A stretch of DNA of 64,000 bases, taken from Ensifer sp. LC163. Its GTDB lineage: Bacteria; Pseudomonadota; Alphaproteobacteria; Rhizobiales; Rhizobiaceae. The notes under the pieces are model-generated. The model worked only from the letters and a program-made list of their open reading frames with translations. It had not been told where the DNA came from and did no database searches. Positions 1-7,741 of the stretch are shown piece after piece. How positions within the stretch are numbered: position 1 is the stretch's first letter; each line of letters opens with the position of its first letter. The DNA lies in the NCBI RefSeq assembly GCF_001695855.1, contig NZ_MBSS01000001.1, forward strand, positions 496,001 to 560,000. The letters are read 5' to 3'. A program made the position numbers and the translations under genes.

Positions 1-872
1 CCATGGAAGATGTCCTGACCCTGCAGGACAGCCTCTGCGAAAGCGTCATCAATGTCCTGGCGGGGTGTTTCGGCACGCTCGCGGCCCTCGGACGCAAGGC
101 CAGCCGCCGCAAGGCGCCGGGCAGCCTGCAATCCTACGATTATTATCTTCTGGGCGTCGAGCAGCACAACCGGTTCAACCGCGAGGGCAACGCCGCCGCA
201 ATACAGTTGCTCTCGCGCTCGCTCGAATTGGACCCGGGTCGTGCGCGGGCCTGGACGGAACTTGCCTATGCCTATTCGGTCCAGGCCTGCAACGGCTATG
301 CCAAGGATCTGGATGCCGCCCTTCAGGACTGGCGGCGTGCCGTCGACGAAGCGCTGCGGCTGGACCCCACCGACCCTGCCGGCTACACCTGTCTCGGCGA
401 TCTCAGGGCTTGCCTTGGCGACCTGACGGGCGCCGCCGAGGCGCATGCGCGCGCCTTCGAATTCGGGAAGAACCACGCCGATACCCTGGCGGTGCTTGCG
501 GGAGGCAAGGCGCTGGTCGTCGGTGATCCCGTCGAAGCTATCCCCCTGATCGAACGCGCCCTCGCCTTGAACCCGCTCGGCCCGCCCTGGTACTACGGCA
601 TGCTCGGCCGCGTTCTGTTCGTCACCGGTCGTTACCGCGAATGCCTGCCGGCTTTCGAGAAGAGTTCGCAGGAATCGCCGAGCACGCTGATGTTCCAGGC
701 CATGGCGCATGCTTGCCTCGGCGAAGCGCAGAAAGCGGCAGACGCCGCTCTCAGGCTGCGAAGCGAAATCCCGTCTTTCACCGTCGAGCGCTTCATCGCA
801 GGCTACCCGGTCACCAACCCGCCCGCCCAGAGGGCCCTTCGGGAGGGAGCTCGGCTGGCGATGCTGGACTGA
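1..872 (+). CDS. TPR-repeat C-terminal part of a probable cyclase/TPR signalling protein (5' end outside window)
   Basis: The frame is open to the left edge, so the gene is cut by the window. The visible 290 codons are TPR-type helical repeats (for example SRSLELDPGRARAWTELAYA, and ERALALNPLGPPWYYGMLGR further on). The same arrangement forms the C-terminal half of the complete protein at 53155-54939, which has a class III nucleotide cyclase domain in front. By that comparison this is probably the tail of an adenylate/guanylate cyclase-TPR or TolB-like/TPR protein, but the catalytic part is not visible. It ends in TGA seven bases before the convergent PAAR-like gene. Confidence 0.7.
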   Translation, partial: MEDVLTLQDSLCESVINVLAGCFGTLAALGRKASRRKAPGSLQSYDYYLLGVEQHNRFNREGNAAAIQLLSRSLELDPGRARAWTELAYAYSVQACNGYAKDLDAALQDWRRAVDEALRLDPTDPAGYTCLGDLRACLGDLTGAAEAHARAFEFGKNHADTLAVLAGGKALVVGDPVEAIPLIERALALNPLGPPWYYGMLGRVLFVTGRYRECLPAFEKSSQESPSTLMFQAMAHACLGEAQKAADAALRLRSEIPSFTVERFIAGYPVTNPPAQRALREGARLAMLD

Positions 873-879
873 CGGCGCG

Positions 880-1221
880 CTACTTCCGCCGGCAGTCGAC
901 GTCGCCCACCCGTTGCGCCGCCTCACCTTCAAAGGTCACCGTGGCCCCACCCTTGGCAGAGCAATCGCCCTTGGCGCCGCTGCCAGCGCGGAAATGCACG
1001 ACCGGTTGCCCCTCGATCATGATGCTCGGCACCACCTCGTAAAGCTCCGGCGGGCAGTTGGCGACGTCGGAAAGCCGGAGCGCCGGCTGGCCGCCGATCA
1101 TGACGCTGGTGGAACCGGAAAGCGCGCAAGCCGGGATGGGCGGGCGCGCGTCTTCGGCGCCGGACGGCATGGCCGAGACCGCGAGCAGAAGTCCTGACAT
1201 GGCGGCGATCGCAGCTTTCAT
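880..1221 (-). CDS. Small secreted PAAR-like protein
   Basis: 113 aa. The chosen ATG follows a GAAGAAGGG ribosome-binding site and starts a clear Sec signal peptide (MKAAIAAMSGLLLAVSAMPS, cleavage near AEDA). The mature part shows PAAR-like strand repeats: SGSTSVMIGGQPALRLSDV, then VVPSIMIEGQPVVHF, then GGATVTFEGEAAQRVGDV, with Cys residues ending the repeats. PAAR proteins normally cap type VI secretion spikes and lack signal peptides. No T6SS gene is nearby, so a secreted stand-alone role is more likely. An in-frame start at 1263 exists but is not needed. Family assignment is by motif only. Confidence 0.7.
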   Translation of the reverse strand: MKAAIAAMSGLLLAVSAMPSGAEDARPPIPACALSGSTSVMIGGQPALRLSDVANCPPELYEVVPSIMIEGQPVVHFRAGSGAKGDCSAKGGATVTFEGEAAQRVGDVDCRRK

Positions 1222-1263
1222 CGGCTTGCCCTTCTTCGGTGCAGACACGGAATGCAACGCCAT

Positions 1264-1370
1264 CTACAGCGCCGCGCGTCAAATATGACGCGCTAAGGAC
1301 GCTGTAGCACTTATGCTTGGTGCATAATTTTACCCTTAAATCGGATCCGATTTAAGGAATCATGCAGTAG
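1264..1370. repeat. RIME-like palindromic element, copy 1
   Basis: About 107 bp made of two hairpins. The first is ACAGCG..GCGCGTC-loop-GACGCGC..CGCTGT. The second is centred on AAATCGGATCCGATTT, flanked by TGCATAATT and AATCATGCA. The same block recurs at 30068, 45827, 50487, 50609 and 61333. It matches the Rhizobium-specific intergenic mosaic element type and lies between the PAAR-like and XRE genes. Confidence 0.9.
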
Positions 1371-1393
1371 GCGGCGACGCCGGAGCCGCAACC

Positions 1394-2191
1394 TCAATAT
1401 TCGGTCGGCACCGTCAGCACCTCGGCATCCGGCGTTTCGAGAAAGGCCCTGACCGTCTGGGGCATTTGCCGCGATCCGAGGGCGAGCACGCCGCAGCGCG
1501 ACAGCATCTGCCGGATATCAGGCTCCTGGCCGAGAGTGCGCCAGATCATGCGCGAGGCATAGGGCAGGTTTTCCTTGCGCCAGGAGACGCCCATGGTGGT
1601 GCCGCGCAGATAGACGCGCTGATGCACCTCGAACGGTATGAGGATCGTCTGCGACAGCATCGGCTGACGCCCGACGCTGCGCTCGGCGATGAAGATGCGA
1701 TTGCGCCAGAAGGTGACGAGGCCGACATATTTCGAAAACTGCTGGATCTCGTTGGCGGCGTCACGGATGCGCTCGATCGATTTTACCCGGATCGAGCCGC
1801 TCTCCTCATGGATCCTGGCGCAGGAGCAGACGACGCGGCCGGGCCACGACGGCGAGAGATGATAGGTCTGGTAGTAGCCGACATGGCGGCGAAGCCCGGC
1901 GAGATCGCCGGGAAATCCCTCGAGCAGCAGCCCGGCTTCCGAGCGGTCGCGATCGGGCCGGGTCATGCGGGCTTCGAACAGTTTCGACGACAGGGAAAAG
2001 TCCTGCGCCTGCAGCCCGAAGAAGCTGGCGATGCGGGCGACATTATGCGCCGACGGCCGCGCTTCGCCGCTGATGTAGCGGTTGAACTGCTGGCGATTGA
2101 TGCCGATCTCGCGGCAGATCTGCGAGATCGAGCGCCGCGTTGCGCAGGCGAAACGAAGATTGGCGGCGAATAGGTCGGCGTCGTGCAACAC
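1394..2191 (-). CDS. XRE-family helix-turn-helix transcriptional regulator
   Basis: 265 aa from a GTG start four bases after an AGGAG site; an in-frame TTG at 2215 would add eight residues. The N-terminus holds a helix-turn-helix (SQICREIGINRQQFNRYISG, about residues 22-41). The rest is an unassigned sensor region rich in aromatic residues. It faces the binding-protein gene at 2318 across about 125 bp that contain phased 10-bp repeats, so it probably controls that gene and itself. Ligand unknown. Confidence 0.8.
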   Translation of the reverse strand: MLHDADLFAANLRFACATRRSISQICREIGINRQQFNRYISGEARPSAHNVARIASFFGLQAQDFSLSSKLFEARMTRPDRDRSEAGLLLEGFPGDLAGLRRHVGYYQTYHLSPSWPGRVVCSCARIHEESGSIRVKSIERIRDAANEIQQFSKYVGLVTFWRNRIFIAERSVGRQPMLSQTILIPFEVHQRVYLRGTTMGVSWRKENLPYASRMIWRTLGQEPDIRQMLSRCGVLALGSRQMPQTVRAFLETPDAEVLTVPTEY

Positions 2192-2218
2192 TGCTCTCCT
2201 GAAGTGTGATTTCAACTA

Positions 2219-2268
2219 GCGTAAAGTCGCGTAAATCAGCGTCAAGTCGCGAAATTGTGCGACCTGTG
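2219..2268. promoter_or_regulatory. Array of 10-bp phased GCG repeats, putative operator
   Basis: Five consecutive 10-bp units each begin with GCG: GCGTAAAGTC, GCGTAAATCA, GCGTCAAGTC, GCGAAATTGT, GCGACCTGTG. The spacing puts every unit on the same face of the helix. It sits between the divergent XRE regulator and the substrate-binding protein gene, the expected place for a multimeric operator. Confidence 0.55.
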
Positions 2269-2317
2269 GCAGCCGTTAGGTTTTCCCTTGAAACAAAACA
2301 TCAGAGGGAACCTGCAT

Positions 2318-3907
2318 ATGAGCGAATTCACCAAGCGCCCCGACGGCCTTATCGTTCCGACCGGCATCAACCGCCGCGGCTTTCTGGCGGGCACGGCGGC
2401 CCTGGGGCTCGCGGCGGGCTTTGGCGGCACGATGGTGGCGGGCAATGCGCGCGCCGAAGAGCCCAAGCGCGGCGGCCATCTGAAGCTTGGCCTGAAGGGC
2501 GGCGCCACCACCGATACGCTCGATCCTGCCGGCTACAGCGGCTCGGTTTCCTTCGTCATCGGCCATCTCTGGGGCGACACGCTGGTCGAATCCGATCCGA
2601 AAACCGGCGCACCGCTGCCGGCGCTCGCCGAATCCTGGGAGCCCTCGGCGGACGCATCGCAATGGACCTTCAAGATCCGCAACGACGTCAGCTTCCACGA
2701 CGGCAGCAAGATGACCATCGCCGACGTCATCGCCACGCTGAAGCGCCACTCGGACGAAGGGTCGAAGTCGGGCGCGCTCGGCTTGATGCGTTCGATCAAG
2801 ACCATCGAGGAAAAGGCCGGTGCGCTGGTCCTGACTCTGACCGAAGGCAATGCCGACCTGCCGCTGCTTCTGACCGACTATCACCTGATCATCCAGCCGC
2901 GCGGCGGTGTCGACAATCCCGCCTCGCCTATCGGCACCGGCCCCTACAAGCTTGCAAGCTATGAAGCCGGCCTGCGCTCGACCTTCGAGAAGAACGCCAA
3001 CGACTGGCGCCAGGATCGCGGCTTCGTCGACAGCGTTGAAATCATCGTGATGAACGACACGACCGCCCGTATCGCCGCGCTCTCCTCCGGCCAGGTGCAT
3101 TTCATCAACAACATCGACCCGAAGACCGTGCCGCTCCTGAAGCGCGCGCCGCGCGTCGAGATCCTGCGGACCGCCGGCAAGGGCTTCTACAGCTTCCTGA
3201 TGCATTGCGACACGGCGCCCTTCGACAACAACGACCTCAGGCTGGCGCTGAAATACGCGATCGACCGGCAGGCGATCCTCGACAGGGTCGTTGGCGGGTT
3301 CGGCACGCTCGGCAACGACTACCCGGTCAACGAGAACTATGCGCTGGCGCCTGAAGGCATCGAGCAGCGCGCCTACGACCCCGACAAGGCCGCCTTCCAC
3401 TTCAAGAAGTCGGGCCACGACCGGCCGATCCTGCTGCGCACCTCGGATGCCGCCTTCCCCGGCGCCATCGACGCGGCGGTTCTGTTCCAGGAAAGCGCCA
3501 AGAAGGCCGGCATCGAGCTCGAGGTTCGCCGCGAGCCGGAGGATGGCTACTGGACCAATGTCTGGAACGTCCAGCCCTTCTGCGCCTCCTATTGGGGCGG
3601 CCGGCCGACGCAGGATTCGCGCTACTCCACGTCCTACCTCTCCAGCGCCGAGTGGAACGACACCCGCTTCAAGCGCGAAGACTTCGACAAGCTCCTGCTT
3701 CAGGCCCGCGCGGAACTCGACGACGCCAAGCGCAAGGAGATGTACCATACGATGGCGATGACCGTGCGCGACGAAGGCGGCCTGATCCTGCCCGTGTTCA
3801 ACGACTACGTGAACGCCGCTTCGGCATCGCTGAAGGGCTTCGTCGACGACATCGGCAACGACCTTTCGAACGGCTATGTTGCCAGCCGCGTCTGGTTCGA
3901 CAGCTAA
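2318..3907 (+). CDS. Tat-exported ABC transporter substrate-binding protein, family 5 (peptide/opine type)
   Basis: 529 aa, starting at the ATG after AGAGGGAA. The N-terminus carries a twin-arginine signal (INRRGFLAG, residues about 17-25) with a hydrophobic stretch ending at ARAEE. The mature protein follows the DppA/OppA (SBP_bac_5) pattern: EPKRGGHLKLGLKGG, then WTFKIRNDVSFHDGSKM, then DNNDLRLALKYAIDRQAI. No permease or ATPase genes adjoin it. The neighbours are an XRE regulator upstream and a CocE-type hydrolase downstream. It may feed a remote transporter, or capture an ester or amide that the hydrolase then cleaves; that link is inference. Confidence 0.88.
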   Translation: MSEFTKRPDGLIVPTGINRRGFLAGTAALGLAAGFGGTMVAGNARAEEPKRGGHLKLGLKGGATTDTLDPAGYSGSVSFVIGHLWGDTLVESDPKTGAPLPALAESWEPSADASQWTFKIRNDVSFHDGSKMTIADVIATLKRHSDEGSKSGALGLMRSIKTIEEKAGALVLTLTEGNADLPLLLTDYHLIIQPRGGVDNPASPIGTGPYKLASYEAGLRSTFEKNANDWRQDRGFVDSVEIIVMNDTTARIAALSSGQVHFINNIDPKTVPLLKRAPRVEILRTAGKGFYSFLMHCDTAPFDNNDLRLALKYAIDRQAILDRVVGGFGTLGNDYPVNENYALAPEGIEQRAYDPDKAAFHFKKSGHDRPILLRTSDAAFPGAIDAAVLFQESAKKAGIELEVRREPEDGYWTNVWNVQPFCASYWGGRPTQDSRYSTSYLSSAEWNDTRFKREDFDKLLLQARAELDDAKRKEMYHTMAMTVRDEGGLILPVFNDYVNAASASLKGFVDDIGNDLSNGYVASRVWFDS

Positions 3908-3944
3908 GAGCAATTCCGGCGAAAGCGCAAAAAGCAAAGAGAGT

Positions 3945-4013
3945 GAGCATTTCCAGCAAACGTGTGTAGCGGCTTTGCGCCAGGAAATGCGCAAAAACAA
4001 AGAGATTGAGCGG
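3945..4013. repeat. Intergenic palindromic element, family B copy 1
   Basis: The stem GCATTTCC/GGAAATGC encloses a conserved AGCAAACGTG..GCGGCTTTGCG core, followed by GCAAAAACAAAGAG. A partial copy (GAGCAATTCC..CAAAAAGCAAAGAG) precedes it at 3908-3941. The 3' end reaches the leader of the next gene. Other copies lie at 9889, 13368 and 62328. Confidence 0.75.
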
Positions 4014-4022
4014 AACAACGAT

Positions 4023-6017
4023 ATGTCAGACCGTGAATTCACCCTGATCGAGAACGAATGGATCCGATTGAAGGACGGCACCCGGCTTGCCGCCCGCATC
4101 TGGATGCCTGTCGGCGCCGATGCCGAGCCGGTGCCGGCCGTGCTTGAATACCTGCCCTACCGCAAGCGTGGCGGCACCAGTCTCCGCGATGAATCGACCT
4201 ATCCGGTCTTTGCCGCCGCCGGCATTGCCGGCATCCGCGTCGACATCCGCGGGTGCGGAGAGTCCGATGGCGTCATCGACGGCGAATATACGCCGCGCGA
4301 ACTTTCCGACGGCTGCGAGATCATCGAATGGATCGCCGCCCAACCCTGGTCGAACGGCAAGGTCGGCATGATGGGCATCTCCTGGGGCGGCTTCAACTGC
4401 CTGCAGGTGGCGGCGCTCAAGCCGCCAGCGCTGAAAGCGGTGATATCCATCGCCTCGACCGTCGATCGCTACAACGACGACATCCACTACAAGAACGGTT
4501 GCCATCTCTCCGCCCAGCTCTCCTGGGCGGCGACGATGCTTGCCTATCAATCGCGCTCGCCGGACCCTGATATCGTCGGCGATCGCTGGAGGGAGATGTG
4601 GCTGGAGCGCCTGGAGAACGAGCCGTACTTCATGGAGGAGTGGCTCGAACACCAGCGTCGCGACGCCTTCTGGCAGCATGGCTCGATCTCAGAGGATTTC
4701 GATGGCTTCGACGTTCCCGCGCTCGTCATCGCCGGCTGGGCCGACGGCTACCGCAACACGCCGCTGAAAGCCGTCGAAGGCCTCGGCGCGAAGGCCAAGG
4801 CGCTGATCGGCCCCTGGGTGCACAAATATCCGCATTTCGCCTGGCCGAAGCCGCGCGCCGATTTCCATGGCGAGGCGATCCGCTGGTGGAACCGCTGGCT
4901 GCGCGACGAGAAGAACCGCGCCGAGGGCGGCCCGCAGGTGCGCGCCTATATCCTCGACGGCCCGCGACCGGCCGTCCGACGCGACAACGATCCGGGACGC
5001 TGGGTCGCCAAGGAGATCTGGCAGAAACCCGAGATGCAGGTTCTTGGCGTAACGCTCGACGGCAGGTTTGCCACCGACGCAAAGGGCAAGGGCATCGGCG
5101 ACGTCTATCTGAAGTCTCCGCTCGATACCGGCACGGCGTCGGGCGAATATTTCACTCTGAAGCCCGACGCCGAAATGGCTGGCGACCAGCGCATCGATGA
5201 CGCCGGCGCGCTGACCTTCGAAACGCAGCCGCTGCTGGAGGCCGAGGACTATCTCGGCCAGCCCGTCGTGACGGTCGACGTGACGTGCGCCGCCGACACC
5301 GCCAATCTTGTCGCCCGCATCGTCGACGTGCATCCGGACGGCACCGCCACGCGCGTCGCCTTCGGCGTGCTCAATCTGGCCCATCGCGACGGCAATGCCG
5401 AGCCGCGTCCGATGGAAAAAGGTCGCAAGACGCGGATCACGCTGGTGCTCGACGCCTGCGGCTATCGCGTCCGCGCCGGCCATCGCATCCGTCTGTCGCT
5501 GTCGACCTCCTACTGGCCGCTGATCCTGCCGCCGCCGAGCGATCCGGGGCTGACGATCGATACGGCCAGCCTCTCGCTCGCGCTTCCCCTGCTCGGTCAG
5601 CACCGGGAGATCGTCGTTCCCGAGCCGGAAAACCCCGATCCGCTGCCGAAATATCGCGACCTGTCGCGCGGAAGCACCAGCCGGACCGTCGAGCGCGACA
5701 TGACCCACGGCATGACCCATTATCGGATCTATGAGGACACCGGCCTCTCCCAGCATCCCGACACGGGGCTTGCGACCCAGGACATCCGCGACGAAACTTG
5801 GTCCATCTCGCCCGACGACCCGCAGTCGATGATCGGAACGTCGACATGGACCTGCATCGCCAAGCGTGACGGCTGGTCGGTGCGCACCGTATCGACCTCG
5901 ACGCTTTCTTGCACAGAAAGCGAATGGATCACGGAAGCCGAGATCGTCGCCTATGAAGGCGAGACGCAGATCTTCGAGAAGACCTTCGCGAAGCGCATCC
6001 GCCGCGATCTCATGTAA
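4023..6017 (+). CDS. CocE/NonD family alpha/beta hydrolase
   Basis: 664 aa. The N-terminal alpha/beta-hydrolase domain has the nucleophile motif GISWGGF with Ser about 120. Candidate acid and base residues are in VIAGWADGYRNTP and PWVHKYPHF. A C-terminal jelly-roll domain (from about residue 320) is typical of X-Pro dipeptidyl-peptidase (S15) and cocaine-esterase relatives. The family hydrolyses esters or amides of small molecules and peptides; the substrate here cannot be read. The ATG at 4023 was chosen because all homology starts there, although the frame stays open to 3876 through repeat-derived sequence. Probably co-transcribed with the binding protein upstream. Confidence 0.88.
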   Translation: MSDREFTLIENEWIRLKDGTRLAARIWMPVGADAEPVPAVLEYLPYRKRGGTSLRDESTYPVFAAAGIAGIRVDIRGCGESDGVIDGEYTPRELSDGCEIIEWIAAQPWSNGKVGMMGISWGGFNCLQVAALKPPALKAVISIASTVDRYNDDIHYKNGCHLSAQLSWAATMLAYQSRSPDPDIVGDRWREMWLERLENEPYFMEEWLEHQRRDAFWQHGSISEDFDGFDVPALVIAGWADGYRNTPLKAVEGLGAKAKALIGPWVHKYPHFAWPKPRADFHGEAIRWWNRWLRDEKNRAEGGPQVRAYILDGPRPAVRRDNDPGRWVAKEIWQKPEMQVLGVTLDGRFATDAKGKGIGDVYLKSPLDTGTASGEYFTLKPDAEMAGDQRIDDAGALTFETQPLLEAEDYLGQPVVTVDVTCAADTANLVARIVDVHPDGTATRVAFGVLNLAHRDGNAEPRPMEKGRKTRITLVLDACGYRVRAGHRIRLSLSTSYWPLILPPPSDPGLTIDTASLSLALPLLGQHREIVVPEPENPDPLPKYRDLSRGSTSRTVERDMTHGMTHYRIYEDTGLSQHPDTGLATQDIRDETWSISPDDPQSMIGTSTWTCIAKRDGWSVRTVSTSTLSCTESEWITEAEIVAYEGETQIFEKTFAKRIRRDLM

Positions 6018-6043
6018 GCCTTCTTGACTTTCGCACACAAGGT

Positions 6044-6080
6044 CTGTACCGATCGGTAAACAATTTACCGACCGGTACAG
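6044..6080. promoter_or_regulatory. 37-bp inverted repeat, probable TetR operator
   Basis: CTGTACCGATCGGTAAA and TTTACCGACCGGTACAG are 17-bp arms around CAA with one mismatch, and each arm contains a small ACCGRYCGGT palindrome. A TTGACT hexamer lies at 6024. The repeat ends two bases before the HPP start codon, so a bound repressor would cover promoter and start. The TetR gene in the same operon is the obvious ligand. Confidence 0.75.
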
Positions 6081-6082
6081 TC

Positions 6083-6577
6083 ATGCGCCATTTCTTCCTG
6101 CGTCATCAACCACCCACCCATATCGGCCGAGGCCTGCTTGCCGGCATCGGCGGCCTCGTGGCCATTGCCGCCGTCGGCGCCCTCACCAACATCGTCGGTG
6201 AACCGCTGCTGATGGCGCCGTTCGGCGCCAGCTGCGTGCTGATCTTCTCGGTTGCGGGCAGCCCTCTGTCCCAGCCTGCCAATGTCGTCGGCGGCCATTT
6301 CGGCGCCACGCTGGTCGGCCTCATCTTGCGTTCGATCTTCCCCAATGAGTGGTGGGCGGTCGGGCTTGCCGTCGGTGCGGCGATCGCGCTGATGGCGGCG
6401 CTGCGCATCACCCATCCGCCGGCCGGCGCCAATCCGCTGGTGGTCTTTGCCAGCGATCCCGGTTTCGAATTCCTGCTCTTCCCTGTTCTCACCGGTTCGC
6501 TGGTACTGGTCGCGGTTGGAACGCTGTTCCACCGGTTCGGCAAGGTCGAATATCCGCTGCTGAGGAAACCCGCATGA
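6083..6577 (+). CDS. HPP family membrane protein
   Basis: 164 aa with about four membrane helices and the HPP motif ITHPPAGANPL near residue 113. Conserved features MAPFGASCVLIF and SQPANVVGGH also match the family. HPP proteins are small inner-membrane proteins; some cyanobacterial members have been linked to nitrite transport, but function here is not known. The start codon lacks a visible Shine-Dalgarno sequence because the operator palindrome occupies that position. Its stop overlaps the start of the TetR gene (ATGA). Confidence 0.88.
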   Translation: MRHFFLRHQPPTHIGRGLLAGIGGLVAIAAVGALTNIVGEPLLMAPFGASCVLIFSVAGSPLSQPANVVGGHFGATLVGLILRSIFPNEWWAVGLAVGAAIALMAALRITHPPAGANPLVVFASDPGFEFLLFPVLTGSLVLVAVGTLFHRFGKVEYPLLRKPA

Positions 6578-7140
6578 GCCGCGTCGTCGCCGAACGCCAG
6601 GACGTCATCACCATGCTTGCCGAGATCTTTCGCGAGCACGGCTATGACGGTGCGAGCCTCAGCCTGATCACCGAGAAGACCGGGCTCGGCAAGGGCAGCC
6701 TCTATCACTTCTTTCCCCGCGGGAAAGAGGAGATGGCCGAGGCGGTGCTGGGCGACATCGCCTCATGGTTCCAGACCAACATCTTTAACCGGTTACGCAA
6801 CAGCGAGCCGCCGGCGGCGGCGATCGACGACATGTTTGCTTCCGTCGACAGCTACTTTCGCCAGGGCCGCCGCCTCTGCCTGATGGGCGTCATCGCCACC
6901 AGCGGTGCCCATGATCGCTTTTCAGCCGAGCTCAACCGCTATTTCGCCGACTGGCGGACCGCTCTTGCCGAGGCGTTCGGCCGCCAAGGCATCGCGGAGG
7001 ACGAACGAAAGGCGCTGGCCGAAGAGGTGATCGGCGGCATCCAGGGCGCCCTCATCCTTGCCCGCAGCCTTGGTGATCCCCAGGCTTTCGGCCGCGTGCT
7101 CACCCGCCTCAAAGCCCGATGCACGCTGTCGCATAACTGA
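6574..7140 (+). CDS. TetR/AcrR family transcriptional regulator
   Basis: 188 aa. N-terminal TetR DNA-binding helices: EIFREHGYDGASLSLITEKT then GLGKGSLYHFFPRGKEEM (residues about 14-52). The C-terminal part resembles the YcdC/LmrA-like ligand domain. Translationally coupled to the HPP gene by a four-base overlap, and the operator in front of that gene points to autoregulation of the two-gene operon. Confidence 0.9.
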   Translation: MSRVVAERQDVITMLAEIFREHGYDGASLSLITEKTGLGKGSLYHFFPRGKEEMAEAVLGDIASWFQTNIFNRLRNSEPPAAAIDDMFASVDSYFRQGRRLCLMGVIATSGAHDRFSAELNRYFADWRTALAEAFGRQGIAEDERKALAEEVIGGIQGALILARSLGDPQAFGRVLTRLKARCTLSHN

Positions 7141-7203
7141 CAAAAATCAGATCTCAGGGCCCTCCCGCCTTGACAAGGGCCTGCGCGCCCAGTTATTAAC
7201 CGA

Positions 7204-7229
7204 CAAGTTAAATAACTTGCAAGTTAAAG
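7204..7229. promoter_or_regulatory. CAAGTT-AAAT-AACTTG palindrome with extra half site
   Basis: A perfect 16-bp palindrome at 7204-7219 is followed directly by another CAAGTTAAA half site. It lies 45 bp before the SRPBCC start, in an AT-rich stretch. Probably an operator; no regulator for it is adjacent. Confidence 0.5.
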
Positions 7230-7273
7230 AACGGCCACGCTTTGCGACTGCGCTGGCCGCGGGAGGAGTCGTT

Positions 7274-7741
7274 ATGGCAATGACCACTGAAAACGCATCG
7301 CGCGAACACAGACTGAGCCTGGAGATCACCAGGATCTTCGACGCGCCGCGCAGCCTGGTGTTCAAGGTCTGGTCGACGCCGGAGCACGCATTGCGCTGGT
7401 GGGGGCCGCGCGATTTCACCCCGCATTCCCTGAAGATGGATTTCCGCCCCGGCGGCGCCTGGCGCGGCTGCATCCGTTCGCCGGAAGGGCGCGACTATTG
7501 GATGGGTGGCGTCTATCGCGAGGTGATCGAGCCGGAGAAACTCATCTTCACTTTCGCCTGGGACGAGGAAGGCGAGCCGGGGGCCGACACACTGGTCACG
7601 GTTTCCTTCGCCGATGTCGGCGGCGAGACGCGCCTGACGTTCCACCAGACCCCATTCGACAGCGTCGATGAGCGCGACTCGCACCAGGAGGGCTGGAGCG
7701 AGTGCCTCGAAAGGCTGCAGGAGTATCTTTCCCATGTCTGA
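7274..7741 (+). CDS. SRPBCC (AHSA1-type) ligand-binding protein
   Basis: 155 aa, with the ATG after a GGGAGGAG site. The sequence follows the AHSA1/START-like fold: ITRIFDAPRSLVFKVWSTPE, ALRWWGPRDFTPH, then ETRLTFHQTPFDSVDERDSH and GWSECLERLQEYL. Such proteins bind hydrophobic small molecules and are often coded beside ArsR regulators. Here it overlaps the MFS transporter by eight bases, suggesting a two-gene unit that recognises and exports a compound. The usual ArsR partner is absent here. Confidence 0.85.
   Translation: MAMTTENASREHRLSLEITRIFDAPRSLVFKVWSTPEHALRWWGPRDFTPHSLKMDFRPGGAWRGCIRSPEGRDYWMGGVYREVIEPEKLIFTFAWDEEGEPGADTLVTVSFADVGGETRLTFHQTPFDSVDERDSHQEGWSECLERLQEYLSHV

Noticed and set aside
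2276-4099. 607-codon frame on the minus strand
   Set aside because: It is antisense to the substrate-binding protein, lacks any family pattern, and arises from high-GC codon bias.
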